A stretch of DNA of 64,000 nucleotides from Varroa destructor (GCF_002443255.2 NW_019211457.1:1962727-2026726), one strand, 5' to 3'; positions 23,753 through 36,939 are shown, counted from the first letter of the stretch. The notes: generated by a model from the letters alone, not told the origin. A program made the numbers and translations.

Positions 23753-25519
23753 GTAATTACGAATCGTTGGTGCTGGCCAATAACTTACTCGATGGAGCAG
23801 AGAGCAAAGGTGGGCTTATAGTTTTGTAAAAAGTTTGCTTACAGATGGCAAAACGTAGATCTATTATTATCCATATGCAAATAATGCATATACTCCACTA
23901 CAATTAGAATTCCTTGCTTTTCTATAAAAATAGCATTACAATCATTGCTATTGACAATCGCATTAATAATTAATTAATGGATAATTCTTAATTTACTCTT
24001 ATTTTTAATTATTGACAATTATAAGATTAATTTCAGATCTCCGTTCGGTTTCGTCTGTAAACGCGGTTTTCCTGAAAGCGATAACTTATTTTTGCCGTCT
24101 TTACCTGGACACTGGAACTAGAGACACTACTTTGAAGGTAAGGTGAACAGGGGCAAAACAAACTTAGAGGGCAAAACGTACATTGGATATGATTCCATAT
24201 ATGTCTTTTCCAGAAGCCGACATGTATATTGCGCAGGTATTTATAGAAATAAGGGAAAATCATCTTCTTTGAGGCACAATATGCTAAACTATCTGTTCTG
24301 TAAAATTCCCTTAAAAGAGTAGGTAGACATTAACTGCTCTCTTTTCAAAAACGAATTTTTTACTATTTCATGGTTTCTATGACCGTCAATTACTTTCAAT
24401 TGCTTCGCCACCAAATGCGAAATTCCCGAAAATCTATTGGCCGCCTTCAAACAAGAACTATTCCAAACGCTACCCCCGAGATATTTCATAACACTAAAAT
24501 ATAGGTAAAGCCACGGTTGCTGCCATGTTGCACTGTGAGAAATGCACAAGGCCTATATAGAAACAATTCACAGAATCTGTATCCCCCAGTATTTCTTCTT
24601 CATAACAGATGATCGCCTTAGCAGTTGAGGTTTAGTTTTATTAAAGAATTACTGGCTCGAATTAATAAACGGCCCCTTAATTTTTAAATTGACAAACGAT
24701 CGTAGAAACTTGCCTTTAATTAGCTTTATTTTAAAAAAACTTGCTACGTTGACGCGCCAACAGACGCGTGAGGTACCTGACTAACAAATGGCGGCACACT
24801 GGGTTTGTTCACTGATAGGATCCTATAGAAATACGATTATTATTGCTAATAAAATTATTAGAAGGGTCTGCGTTCTGATTTCAATCATACATATGCGTTA
24901 TGAAAGGAGGAATAGCAGGAAACATTGAGGAAAAGCGTCAAATAGTACTTCTTCCTTCTAATGTTCGGATCTACCAATCTCTTAGATGAGAGCTCTCAAC
25001 TTACAGAGTCCATGCGGTTTTTTCTCGAGATTTGGTCACTATCATTCACTCCGCGTCGTAAACTCATCGTCATGTTACCGGTAGCAGCCTGCACAGTCCT
25101 TGAGGAACGCCTACAACTACTTATATGAAACTGGTTTCTTAATGAATATAAAATTTTCTGGCTATTTTTTAGTATTCTGTTGCAGTTGCAAAAGTCTTTG
25201 TTGTTCTGAGTTCTGAGCTTTTTTCTCTGGGGAGTAAGTTCACTTCGGGTGATGCAGATGGTCACCTTCGTTTGTCCTTATTCGATTGATTTAGAAAAAA
25301 GGCTTCCGAAACCAGTTAACCAAAATGGAGCCGGGTTACCACTTTTCAAAACGAACGTTGTACTAGTCGTAATAATAGTAGGACTATAATCGTTAAATGG
25401 GTGGTGTCTTAGGGCCTAGAGGTAGCAGCACTTCGGCACTGAATTCACTACTGAAATGAGATGATTTCGATGCCAAGAGATCTTCAATTACTCCTAGAGT
25501 AAGGCGACTAGTACTGAAT
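23753..25519. other. Unassigned AT-rich DNA
   Basis: Probable intron or intergenic DNA. Very AT-rich around 23.87-24.03 kb. Minus-strand frames at 24033-24549 and 24996-25265 lack consistent splice signals. Confidence 0.45.
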
Positions 25520-25741
25520 ATGGCCACACGGCTCACCAGCGACAGTCAACCCCGAAACGTTTCATGCCTCCGCATACGATGTGCGATCCTGTCTTACGCG
25601 TTACGCACACAATCGGAAAGCCAACAACATGATCTCGTATTCGTAGGCCTAAATAGGCTAGATAGTCAACATCTCACGTATCGTTTAAAACCTGCGGCAA
25701 TCTGCGCGCGATACGTTATTTATTACGGAAGCAGCACTTGA
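25520..25741 (+). CDS. Hypothetical 73-codon ORF
   Basis: ATG frame with GC-richer codons than its surroundings, ending in TGA just before an AT-rich block that includes an AATAAA-type repeat (25766-25784). The product is polar and basic with three cysteines (SQPRNVSCLRIRCAILSYAL). No homology recognised and no splice sites needed. It could be a small single-exon gene or a last exon, or chance. Confidence 0.2.
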   Translation: MATRLTSDSQPRNVSCLRIRCAILSYALRTQSESQQHDLVFVGLNRLDSQHLTYRLKPAAICARYVIYYGSST

Positions 25742-25765
25742 GACATTGAATATTTTCACTTATAC

Positions 25766-25784
25766 AATAAATAAATAAATAAAT
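25766..25784. repeat. (AAAT)n microsatellite
   Basis: About five AATA/AAAT units in a row, read directly, inside an AT-rich stretch reaching 25830. It contains AATAAA hexamers and could incidentally act as a polyadenylation signal for the ORF ending at 25741. Confidence 0.85.
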
Positions 25785-27736
25785 TATAATATTAATTAAA
25801 TAATTATAATAAGATCGTAATAATTATTTTTGTTCGTAGTCAAAACCCAACATCGTTTCCGCATGCATTTTAATACAATGCCAGCTGGAGAATTAAATGC
25901 TGTAATTACGTGAATCAACACACCTCGTCGACCTTTCTCTGATGCCCCGTTTTAACCCTTTTTTGTTTATCACGCCCAACCTCTACCTGAGAAATATTTT
26001 CTCGCAAGTCTAATTGCAAAGCAATTGCACATAAGCTGGACACAATCTTGCAGTCCTGGTCCTTATTTCTCACTTCCACTATTTTGGTGTGCTTTTTCCA
26101 TGTCTTCTAAGGTAACTGATGCTGGCGATACAATTAAAATTAACAAGAGACGAAAAATACCAAAAAAGCAACAAAAATTTGAGCGACCAAAGCCTAAATG
26201 ACTACCGTTACCTATAGAAACTCTTCTATGGTAGTATAGCTTAAAACAGTCACATTGAGTTAGAAGGGGTACATCATAGAAACTGTGCAGGCAGACGGAA
26301 CAATGGTTTAAGCAGGTTCAAGAGGAGAAGACCCAAATCTGAGATCTGGATTGAACTTGTTTCCCGTCCGTTTTGTTAGATCTTCTTTGATCACAGCAAA
26401 GGGAAGTAAAAGAATGATATGGCATCGTTTGGCAGAAAGCCAACAGCTTGCTATAACATAGGACAACAGTAGTTTTTTTGTAATCGGTGTGGCTGCATGG
26501 AAGGACGGCGGTTTAGAAGGTAAGGCTCGAATATGTTTCATACGATGGACAACTTGCAGGGAGGGTGAGTGGCAGTATCGAGATCTAAAGATAACTAATT
26601 TATGATAGAGGATCTCAGTTTTTTTTAACTACTTTATTTAATTTTTCTTACGAAGTACTGTATGTAAAAAGAAAAGTACGTAGTTCTAGCTCATTTATCT
26701 GTTGAAATACAATTTAAAAACGTATACACATTGTACGGATATACCTTAAAAATCGAGCCTTAGGGCTGCGTTTGAGATTTTGTCTAAAATCAACGTTACC
26801 GTTTACGAGATCATATATACCTATTCTCAACTATTACAGATTTGAATATATATAAACCTTATACAAGTCCAACTTGTTTTAGCCATATCCGATTGCCATT
26901 GTAGCCGCCCCACTTCGTACCTCTGTGACTGAGGCTTATTAAAACTGCTTTCCATTGTTCAGTTGCACGCCTTGGGTCTGTCACTGCCCAGCGAAATCAA
27001 ACCAGCAAAATTCCGAATTGCCGCAAAAGTCGGCGTTGACTCTGGCCATGCCCACCGTAATCTTGTGAGCTTCAACAAGCGCGAACCGGTTGACGCCGTA
27101 TTATATTCTCAGTCTCCGTTTTTGAGCGTCGATTTTTCATAAAGCTAGCCCGTTCCCTGTCATGTTCAGCTTCTTTTGAGTTGTCCTGTAGAATCTCTCT
27201 TCCCTACAAAGGAAGGCTCTCCTCATAACAATGCTGCGGAGTTTACACTGCTTGACGCCACCTTCAATTTGCCTGTACAGCCAAAACCGCTCTATTTACT
27301 GAGAGACACCTCGTTTCGTGGCTACTAACAAAAGACCAAATCCGGTCCTGCGCGTTTTGTTTTGTTTTGTTTTTTTTTACATTGGTACGCTGGAGTTGGG
27401 AAAGGCGCACGAGGGACGCAGCTGGTACGATGACCCACGCATTGATTCGGTGCGGTTAACTGTGTCGGACAATTAGCAGCTGACTGCAGCATTTAGAATG
27501 AAAGTGCTCAATTGAAAATAGACTAAAGTCTAAACAATAGATCACAAACCTGTCGCCATTGAATGGTCAACAGGCCCGAAGCCCAGCTAAGAACAGAACG
27601 TTCAGCCTGACCCCTAGTATCCCGTGCCGGCTAAGTACGAATACGGGCTCATTCGCCCGGCATGCGTAAGCACTCGCCACCTCACGGAGCCTCTCCACTT
27701 TCGGCACTTATCCAGTGAGCCACGATTCACCCAATA
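25785..27736. other. Unassigned DNA
   Basis: No supportable gene. A minus-strand 77-codon frame at 26308-26541 lacks splice support. A TTTTG repeat with a T-tract lies at 27355-27378. Confidence 0.45.
27355..27378. repeat. (TTTTG)3 plus T-tract
   Basis: Three TTTTG units followed by nine T, read directly. Low-complexity sequence. Confidence 0.85.
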
Positions 27737-28012
27737 TTATCCTACAAGATCGGATAGCGATTCAAGATGCATGATATTCGAAGGACGGTAAGGCATTCTT
27801 GTTCCGTCTTTTGATAGGTAGATCCGTCTTTTATAGGCCAACGGAAATTCGAAATCGCTTTTATTGAACAGCTTTGCTATGGACAAACAGGCCAAAACGT
27901 TCCTCTCCGTGAGGAAATGTATTGAGTAGCTCGGGGCTTTGATTATTATATACTCACCCCGGTTAGCACGGTTACTCACAATCAATATATATTTAAGACC
28001 GTAAATGCTCAT
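27737..28012 (-). CDS. Hypothetical 91-codon ORF or exon
   Basis: Minus-strand ATG frame with good coding texture throughout: hydrophobic start (MSIYGLKYILIVSN), then a mixed region (HFLTERNVLACLSIAKLF) and a basic/aromatic region (PLAYKRRIYLSKDG), ending TAA. An internal CGG/GTGAGT donor after codon 18 offers an alternative in which only the first 18 codons are exon. Family not recognised. The length is within chance expectation. Confidence 0.25.
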   Translation of the reverse strand: MSIYGLKYILIVSNRANRGEYIIIKAPSYSIHFLTERNVLACLSIAKLFNKSDFEFPLAYKRRIYLSKDGTRMPYRPSNIMHLESLSDLVG

Positions 28013-29872
28013 TTAGATTGGAAAAAAATATATGTAAGACATATACAATAATACGTAACTGTCAGTATAATAAGGATATTGAAACGGGGATTTGATTCAT
28101 TAAATTTGCTCAAGTCAGTGTATGGCAGCGTAACGAACATTCTTTATCGAAGAAACAACTGCGTATGAATGTTTGTTCTCATCAAACAAAATTCACTAAT
28201 TTACAAAAAAAAAAAAATAGAACCTGTTTGTTTTACAAGGAAGGCACTTAATCCGCTAAATATGAAATCCTTATAGCTGATCTTCTAAATAACTAGGTAA
28301 AGATGGGGTTAGGGTCGGTCATTGAACAAACACTATGGCTACACAATGATTTGTTTTCCTATACACACCGTTTTTATTGTACCGTATCCTATGGTTAAAA
28401 AAGGATGATTTGAAGTTCCTTCTCCCGTTGAATCTATGCAAATAGTCGACGTTCGATAAGTCACATTGCTGAATCTTTGAATAATAGGGACCTCTATTGC
28501 GCCTAAAGGTCTCGCCCTGAACCCGTATTTACTTATACATACAAGAGTCGTATAGATCTAGCTCATTTGGATTAACGAACACACAAAAATTGTATTGTTA
28601 ATATTTGTGCTAGGCTAGACATTCTAAGATAATCTTCTTATTTGTCCATAGCAAAAGTAGCTTCAGACAGCATAACGTCGACAGTGCTCGACGGTAAAGC
28701 TCAGGGGTGCGCCGCGTTTGCTTATAGCTATATAGGCCAGAACGAAAAAGAAATCATCCGCTGGATGAATGCTCAGAAATGTATGCCTCAGTCTGTGTAA
28801 GCACGGATAAAATATGGAATAAGTGACATCTGGCTAAGACCTGGACATCGCAAGTGGTCATTCAAGGTAAATGGGTATCGATAAACAGAAATTTCCCAAG
28901 TGACAGATCGAAGAAATAGTAGGTAAAATCGCCTTTGAAGAGGAGCTGAAGTGTTTCTAACTTCTTGCGGAGGCATGACGAAAACTTCGCATACAATGAG
29001 GGTGCTAGCGAGGGCTGACTTAGTGATCATGAAATTTGTTTGATCATATAAGGATTAATAATGATAATAACCATTTAGCTCTATATACACGGCTAGCCGA
29101 CTTGGCATATTGTGTCGAGCAATATGTGTGGCTCACATTTACAACAGTGGGATTGGTTTAATGCGAATTGGATTCATAATAAGCTGCTTTTGAATGATCG
29201 AGTCCAACTAGTGGACCACATGTCCCCCTAAATGATCGCCATATAAGCACCCTTTTCACTGCTTGCCACAGCATTGGCAGCCATACGCTACTGCTTCCGC
29301 GAATGCGTTTTCAATCTGGTGAACGGGCTCTGCCATCTGGCCTAATGTCCAGGACCAGACCTGTTACGATGGTCAGCCAGAACGATTTGGAGAATAAAAC
29401 CGCTATAGGTTTTCAAGGAGCGCTTTACATGCAATACTATTCATATTGGCGTGTTTTGTTAAATGCGAAAAATTCAGAAAGATATAGTCGATACTCGTAT
29501 AATTAGATATTACTATCACTATTAAGTTGTTAACTCGCGGCACATTCCGTCACCTGTATTTTGTCTCGCTAACGTTCACTTATTAATCAGTATTCAATTT
29601 AGTGTTCTCTCAGGATATTAGCTCAGTAGGCCATAATATCACCTTGAGCTGTTTCGAACTTCAAGGCGTCGAATTTGTTTATATATATATATATATATAT
29701 ATGCATACACACAAGTCAATACGCCAATCAAACAAACATGTAAACAAAAACCAGAGACCCTCCATAATATTTCAATCGTGACTCGCACTTATAGTATACT
29801 TAACATGAAAGAGGCAGTGTTTGAGGACGCGGGTCAACTCGCGACTAGTATTTTTCTTTTCTATTTTTTCTG
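28013..29872. other. Unassigned DNA with weak ORFs
   Basis: Contains A13 at 28205-28217 and the AT microsatellite at 29681-29702. A minus-strand 80-codon ATG frame at 28788-29030 starts with a signal-peptide-like stretch (MITKSALASTLIVCEVFV), and a plus-strand 67-codon frame lies at 29303-29506. Neither has independent support. Confidence 0.4.
29681..29702. repeat. (AT)11 microsatellite
   Basis: Twenty-two bases of uninterrupted AT repeat, read directly. Confidence 0.95.
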
Positions 29873-30344
29873 TTGAGCCAATCTTCTTCTAAATTTAGGA
29901 AACGACCGTTCCAATATAAAGTCAATCTTCATCTCGCACAAGCGTGTCCTGAATGCAATTTACTATGTAGTTTATCCTTACAGCGCAGTGTTATAGTCGT
30001 CCTAAGCTTTAAGCGAAGCCCTTTAATGCCTCTGGATAGCAGTGTACCGAACAATGTTCTTGGAAATTCACGAACTTGTTTACCCGTGAAGTTAGCGGAT
30101 TCGACCAAACTCAGTCAAGCTAGACAGAGCCATAGTTGGCGGAATGCAGTATCGTCTTAAGCAACAACACATAAGCCCGCAACGATTTTCCACATACATC
30201 TCGGAAAACATCTACTTGGCACTTCGACTAAGCACAGTTATCGCTAGTCGGGCTACAAACCCAAAAAGCACTGAAAAAAAATGTGGTAACTTACTGGAAG
30301 AATACGAATCCGTCGAGGACGCAGATAACGAGCGACTCCTATAG
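29873..30344 (+). CDS. Two overlapping ORFs, uncertain
   Basis: A 95-codon frame (29873-30160, TTG start) overlaps a 66-codon ATG frame (30144-30344). The first follows a T-rich tract ending ctgttgag and is serine/leucine-rich with cysteines (LAQACPECNLLCSLSLQRS). The second is basic then ends acidic (LLEEYESVEDADNERLL). They might be pieces of one transcript, but no splice pair joins them clearly. Family not recognised. Confidence 0.2.
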
Positions 30345-33300
30345 CGCCCACGGGATTTCATATTACCCGCCAACTTCGATTCCTGGAAATGACAAGAAAC
30401 GCATGTTGGTCAATATCGATTAGTTTTTTACGTTTCTTTTTTTTATTACATACGATAATTTACTTACTAGTTAAATGAGTCCTAATAGAATGAGTGATTG
30501 CTGCATACAGAAATGCACCACATTTTCTAACTGGATTACAAATCAAACGGCCTTTTAGGATCCATACTTGTGTCAAGTCAAGGTACGTTGGACTCCGGCT
30601 CCATTTTCCTTATGTTCAACCATCACTTGCTAAATTTTCACCATGTTTCATCTTACTTGTTATCGTTACGTGAAATGTGTAGGTAGATATTGTATTTAAA
30701 AACTGATTAAAGCTCGGTGGCTTGGGCTGTTTTGCGCGGCAGGAAACACCTAACTGTAAAGGACAGAATTTCTAGGCCACAAGATCTGTACGGCTGTAGC
30801 AGGCATTTTTACATTGCAAAATTAGTGGGCCATATACTCATAAGCGAATACTTATTCCGCAGCAGTGAGTCCTGAAACTTACTATTGCAGAATGTAGCAA
30901 GTTGCATTAACGGCAAACTTCTAAGACGTTTCTCCCCTTTTCTTTTTCTAATTCATTATTTTTTCGAGCGTTTAGAATAGAACTTGGCCTATTACTACTA
31001 TCAAATAGCAAGCTCGGTCACAGCGCGCGAACTTCTCTGGATTTCCCTTTTCGATCATTAAACCAGTGAGTCCATAAATCCAAGCGGGGGGGGGGGGGCA
31101 CGTCGATTTAACCCTCGTTTAAATAAAACAGTGTCAATCTGCTTTTTGACCTACAAAACTATGCGATGCAGTATGGTGAATGCTTAAGGCACAATAGAAT
31201 TTCAAAGCAATTACGCGCAGCATCTTCTATAAAAACTTCGACACCTTCTCGAAATAAAAATTGGCAACGTCTTCTCGAGTTTTTAGTTGTCAGTCCTAAG
31301 AATTGTCATCGAATCGACAAACAGAATAGGTACGATATATATGGGCCGCATACACTTATCTGTGTATAATTATATACGTATACACAATAGACCACTACAC
31401 ATTTACTATAGGTTTCGATACACCGTAATCATAGTATCAACTAATTGTAGCAGGCTCTTTTGATCTAACAGGTCCTGACATCTAGATCGAGTTGAGTTAT
31501 CGTACTCGAACGGAACCCAAGGTTAACGCTCTTTATTCGAATCCATACGCTATGTAAGCTTTTACGTTTATCTATAACGCACACAACGCGCTTTAGTTTC
31601 AACATACCGTATCCGCTAATTTGTATGATATTGAAGCTCAACTCCCGACCTCTGCCTGGCTTACCAAGCTATTTACTTTTCATCGATACATATAAGCACA
31701 ATGCGTTATAGATAGCTGTCTACTTATTCGTCTATTGAATATGGTATCCATGTAGAGCACTCTGGCGAGAGGAGTCGAGGTATCGACTGACCTATTCATT
31801 TATCGCTCATTCTCTCACCAGGCCTCATCTTTCGTATGTATACCGCAGAAAGTCAATTATATATGATAATGGACTGGAAGCCAGCAAGCTTTGCCCTGTT
31901 TAGCTCTCTTTAGCCAAAATGTGCTCCTCTTCGAGTAATCCGGAAGCTGTCTGCCTGGTCGCCCTTTATCTCCCCTTTCCAGCTAGGCAATCAGTTAGGG
32001 ATCAACCACCCGGAACGGAAAACTATAGCAACAACAATACCCCCAGTAGCTCCAACTCTCGGACTGAATCACAATAGGTAACAATGGAAACAATTTGCTC
32101 GGCATCTGCATTGGCCGCCATGACACCAACAGCGTACTTACTACATTTCCTCGACTCGTATGCTTTCATCTATGTTAGTTGCACGCGTCCACCATTTTTC
32201 GAGTCGTTTGGCATTCAATTCAACCATTACTAATCCTAAATACGTTTTGTTCTTTACTCATTGATAGGGAATATCGGTCGACGGACAAAAATGCCCAAAT
32301 CTGATATCCATTTCTCGGGGAAGCCTAACCTCCGAGGTTCGCACAAGGCGTCAGCCTAAAATCTACACGAATTAGAACGACTGTTAAGAGCTGAGAACCG
32401 TCAAACGAAAAAAACTTGTCAGATTTTTTCCGCCAACTTGACCAGCGAATAGGAACGGCGCTCCACCATCGAGCGTCTAAAGGACGGGAGCGACACACAG
32501 TGAGAACGAGGTCTGAAGACCGAGAACTGTAGCATCGTATAGATTTACAATACAACCTAATGTGTAAGAGGTTACTCTTTACAGCATGGTGGAATACCTA
32601 AAACAGTACGCCATAATCACGCAAAAAATAAGTTTTCAATGAAATCAGCAAAAACAGCATGTCGCTGTATGAACTAATTGAAAGAAACGAGTGAGATCGC
32701 ATATGTATTAGTTAATTATAGAATAGAATTCGAATCTGCTTCTGTTACACTGCTAAAAAACCTTTTTAACCACAAAACCATTAAAAAGCTTCAAACTATT
32801 ATCTCACTTCAGTCATATAAGTGATTGTCCGCGAAAGTTCATAACGTCTTTACCTCAGTTGTCCTTAGGCTAAGAGGTATTGTTAACGAAAGGTTAAGGA
32901 TTGTTTCAATTCCAATTCCATTTTTCTATTTTCTTTTCGCTACTCTTTGAAAGGTACCGAACTTCCATTTCTCAGAAAATCGAGTCCAACACCCGCCAAG
33001 TTCGAATTCAGCGTGTTTCAAGCCAGAGAGGGGATAACGATTCGCTTAACCTGGAAACGTAAAACACTTTGCCTTGCTTAGACGATCTGCAAGAAAACAA
33101 GGTTGAAGATAGGAGACTGGAATAGAAGATCTTTGTTGGATAGAATCCCATTCATTGTGCATCTACGAACAGGACGTGAAGCTCGTTATCCTTAAACGTT
33201 ACAGTAAAATAGCGGGTGAAGACCTATTACTATTGGTACTATAATTAGTAGTCTACATATGTTGATTATCTCAGGCAACGCGAAAGCCACAACAGTTACG

Positions 33301-34030
33301 CTACGTGATCACTACAACTGTGTACACGTATTTCACATAAAGACTGGCACCTTTATGGTTCAATCATACGTCGTTAACTCATCATTAATTTGCTTTATTC
33401 TCATACCTTTATGAAAACTTGTCGCACGAGTCTGAAACATCGCCTACGACCATTGTTGAGAACGTATACTCGTGAGGCTTCGGATCCTCATATGTTTCTC
33501 GCTGTTATCATAAAAACAGCGAGGCGAAAGAGTGAGGCAAACCGTCGCCATTGCTCTGCCGTCTCGCCGAATGCAGTTGGTGGAACTTAATTGCTTTATT
33601 ACTTACCATCCTTATCCTATCAAGCGGAAAATTGCAGAATTAATTAACTGCATATTCTACATTTCGTATGGAATCCCTACAAGAAAGCTCCTACGATTAT
33701 AGTCATTTGACTGAACAGAACCAAATGGCGCCAGTTAGGGCACCAGTGCCAACCCACTATACGAGCTGGAAACATCGCTTAAGCGAAGAAGGAAAATATT
33801 ATCCTTCAGGTGTAAATTGGTTGCAGGCACCCCATGCTTAATAAGCTCTAACGTTGGAATGAGTTACACAGGGTAAATTATGCAGATGCCTCTCTTATGA
33901 CTACGTCCGCACCATGTCCATTGCTCCTACAGCCTGAACATTATAGTCGATTTTTTAGAAGCCTACTAAAAATCCTGCATATTTATTTCTAAGGGTCCAT
34001 ATTATATGCGTTCATGAAACGCATCCATGA
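30345..34030. other. Unassigned DNA
   Basis: AT-rich with a G13 run (31086-31098). Small frames at 31166-31369 (+), 32325-32555 (-, opposed by a plus frame) and 33390-33590 (+) have no splice support. Confidence 0.45.
31086..31098. repeat. Poly-G run (G13)
   Basis: Thirteen consecutive G, unusual in this AT-rich sequence. The exact length is prone to sequencing error. Confidence 0.85.
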
Positions 34031-34492
34031 AACGATATGCGACGAATATTCCCAGTTGTACTATTGTTCAAGGTCACAGGATACTTCCTGAGGTTTATCC
34101 GGTTACGCAAGAAACCCTTGTGTCAAGCTAAACCCAGACAGCCAGCTGGAAGATTAGGGAGTGGACGGATGGCTGTTTTCACAGTGGAGACATTAGCTCA
34201 CAATTGGCTCGATCCAACTAGGCAGACGTGATCTGTAATGGTCGATGATGAGGCGCCACAAGGGTTTCAGGGCGACGCTCGGGAGAAGGGCATCAACAAA
34301 ATCAAAAAGATAGCTGAATTCTTATTTTTTGTTTTCTGTACCATAGCATTGCAACAGCGGGGCATTATTGATGGCTGGACACCGCTGGGTCGTCCACTTA
34401 ATAACCGCATGCTGATCGAAACGGAACTGACCCATGATCGAAGACAACTGTCCTTTAAAAATGAGTGGCATTCCGCTCTCTCCAGTCATTAA
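34031..34492 (+). pseudogene. Long frame with one in-frame TGA
   Basis: One plus frame is open from 34031 to 34492 except for a single TGA at 34229-34231. Before it: a hydrophobic/basic start (MRRIFPVVLLFKVTGYFLR) and a proline/glycine-rich part. After it: an ATG at 34238 and 84 codons with strong coding texture (MVDDEAPQGFQGDAREKG, then KIKKIAEFLFFVFCTIALQ). It may be two exons, a nonsense-mutated gene, or chance. Nothing supports selenocysteine. The 34238-34492 part is the more credible half. Confidence 0.2.
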
Positions 34493-35620
34493 TATAAGTC
34501 CAGACGAGGTGAGTACTATAGAAGATACCGCCCACTACCTGTCATAATGGTACATAACTTATTTGACTTTGTTCAGGTGTATGTAAACAGGTATACAAAA
34601 CAATTGTTTTGTTTGAGCAGATTGAACCGATGAACGGTTACGGTGAAGTACGCCGACCGGAAGCAGAAGAATAGCTATCTCATTAGTGAGCTGAGTCGAC
34701 TTTTACTTCCAGATAGAAACAGGTCGGCGGATTTTTTTTTGTTGATTTAGGATACAGTTCTACATCTAGTATTATACAGCCGTGAGCACTGACAGAACAA
34801 GCAGAGCTACGATAAAAGCTTATTTACTTTAGAGCAAGGAACTTCAGGAAATCAAGGAGAACTTCCAAAAAGGAAGTATGCTCTTTTTTCTTAACATACA
34901 CTTAGTAGCCACGCAAGGAATTTACTTTAGTTAGTATTTAGCTAAGTACGATTAGTAACTTGCACATTTGGTAAGCACTGCACAAAAGATCGTTGCAGTA
35001 CCTGCCTTCAAATCGCTTTTCTCGTTCATGTTTTTTCAGTTTTACACGCCATGCATCGTAAATCGACACTGGTACCAAAATTATAATGTTAATTCATTTG
35101 TGGATTGATCATGTGCAGATCGTAACGAGAGCCCCCTTCCTTGAATAAGGGTTTTTTTTTCATTGTGTGCGTTAGGGTTCTTCATATTGGTCAGAAATCG
35201 AAGTCTGACTATTTGTCGTATACAATTTGATTAAGTGGGACGCGTGGCGCCACTCAGACGGCTCATACAATTTTAGGTGCTGATTCAGATTCGGAATCCT
35301 GTCAGCCGATAAAGGCTACTATTAGATATCGATATAATCTTGTCCTATGCCCAGGGGCGTTTAATGACCGATCATTCGACTCGGGTCGAATTTCTGTGGC
35401 TATTCGATAAACGCCGATGTAGCTATATGCGCCTGCATACGAAACAAAACGGGGCTTTTCCTTATTGAACGCCTAGATGATTAACTGCGACACCGGCATA
35501 TTATATTTAGAAGTATAATTATAAGGTATGATTTTATATGTTTGAAATAGGCGCCAGAGGAGTAATGTGATATAGCCCAACTCATATTTTGTGTGCTGTG
35601 TTACTTGCTATATATTTCAG
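34493..35620. other. Unassigned AT-rich DNA
   Basis: No exon seen. A small perfect hairpin with 6-bp arms and an A5 loop lies at 34861-34877. Confidence 0.45.
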
Positions 35621-35798
35621 AGCTTCCATTTTAATTTTAGTGGCATTTTGTTGTTATCTCGGCGATGATGGCTATACGGGAAAGTCTTTCTCGGTATCTG
35701 CCCTAGCCATTACAAATCAATTATTCCGACCCATTTACTTTTTATGCGAAGTATTTATAGGCGAACAGAATAATAATGAAACGCCTTCAGGGGGTTGA
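35621..35798 (+). CDS. Candidate exon after strong acceptor
   Basis: A textbook acceptor (ttgctatatatttcag, 35605-35620) opens a frame with one leading base then hydrophobic residues (ILILVAFCCYLGDDGYTGK) and SALAITNQLFRPIYFLCEVF, to a TGA at 35796-35798. Possible donors within it: TCG/GTATCT (after 35693), GAA/GTATTT (after 35750), both phase 0. Neither fits the phase of the next clear exon at 36351 directly, so a missing intermediate exon or a separate transcript is implied. Same strand as the 36.3-37.7 kb model. Family not recognised. Confidence 0.3.
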
Positions 35799-36172
35799 TT
35801 CGCAGGGTTTCTCATTGTTTTTGAGTCTCTTTATAAATCTGCCGTAGCTGTCTGTGGTTCTTCTACGTTATGTTACTTCAAAGGTCCCGGGACATTTCGT
35901 CGGTGTTGATTAGAAAAAGGAAATTTTCAGCTGCTATAAATCTTCTTAATTACGTTATTGACACCCTCAAGTCGTGTAACACTTGTATCTCGTCGTTACC
36001 TGCGTGAATATTATATATACATATTAATAGGTACTAATAGGTAGGAGAAAGAAAAGTGCTTTTATTCATACTATTAATCTAATTAATGAATTAATTTCAA
36101 TTACCTTTGATGTAACTTCATTTTGTGTGAGAGAAAAATTAGCGGTTAGGTAAGTTGTTGTTGGGTGTAAAT

Positions 36173-36185
36173 GGGGGGGGGGGGG
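36173..36185. repeat. Poly-G run (G13)
   Basis: Second 13-base G run in the window, read directly, 5.1 kb from the first. Confidence 0.85.
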
Positions 36186-36350
36186 CTACTGAACCACAGG
36201 ACGGAATCCTCAACTTCTAACTATTGCCATAAAAACAACGGTTAAAGGCTCCCGAGCTTATTGGTATGTTCCGTTTGCTCATCAGTGGAAATTTCCGAAA
36301 CTTTTTTCTTTAATTTGTTCCTGCTCCGTTTTTCCGGATGTTTCTCGTAG

Positions 36351-36468
36351 AACAATTTCGGTTAGCTTTATATGCTCGATCCTGGAATTATAAAATTAAA
36401 GCTGTGTGGCTACTCGGACTAGATGATCCGTCCTTACTTTCAACATATGAAAACCATTTCCAAAGTAG
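36351..36468 (+). CDS. Exon a of plus-strand gene model
   Basis: First of four exons whose phases agree. A long pyrimidine tract ends tttctcgtag at 36350; the exon starts with two bases completing a codon, then 38 codons including YARSWNYKIKAVWLLGLDDP and STYENHFQS, ending AGTAG with a GTATGAG donor (phase 2). The ATG at 36338 lies inside the acceptor tract, so it is not taken as the start, and the 5' end of the gene lies upstream and was not found. The amphipathic, leucine-rich texture suggests a helical soluble protein. Family not recognised. Confidence 0.45.
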
Positions 36469-36820
36469 GTATGAGCAATCAGCTTACGTTAAAAAATGTT
36501 TAAAGATCTTACTGCCTGATGACTGACGCTATCTAAGCCTTGCCTGACAAACATCATGATGAGCATATATCGCCTGTACAAGCAGATAAATATTTAGAGA
36601 ATGATTCCCAAGCGTTTCTTTTTTCCTCGAAACTACTGAGCACGTATGGTGAATCGAGAGGGACGCCACTTGTTTGATTCTATCTGCTTAATTTGTTACG
36701 AATATATTCGTTCGTATATCCTATGGCAATAGATTCGACACTCAGAACATAGTCGGGACATAATTTGATCAGTATCAGACCCTGTTTATTAAAGAAAAAA
36801 ATCTATAAACAAGCCTTCAG

Positions 36821-36939
36821 TTTGCCAGATTGTATCAGATCGCTGGCAGGCTGCCTTAGATCAGTTATTAGCATCAACTTCACAAGCAGACGAAATCCTA
36901 GTCAGTTCCTTGGGATATCAAACGATGTTTTGCGCCATG
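36821..36939 (+). CDS. Exon b of plus-strand gene model
   Basis: Acceptor ataaacaagccttcag, then one base that completes the split AG+T serine codon from exon a, then 39 codons (LPDCIRSLAGCLRSVISINF, then RRNPSQFLGISNDVLRH) ending CATG with a GTAAGA donor, phase 1. The phase match with both neighbours is the main support. An alternative without the upstream exon would use the TTG-started frame from 36765. No family recognised. Confidence 0.45.

Noticed and set aside
29613..29672. tRNA gene (ttagctcagtagg A-box-like and TTCGAAC)
   Set aside because: The T-arm and acceptor stem do not pair and the anticodon arm cannot be formed.
34229..34231. Selenocysteine TGA
   Set aside because: No SECIS-like structure recognised, and the peptide context shows no known selenoprotein motif.
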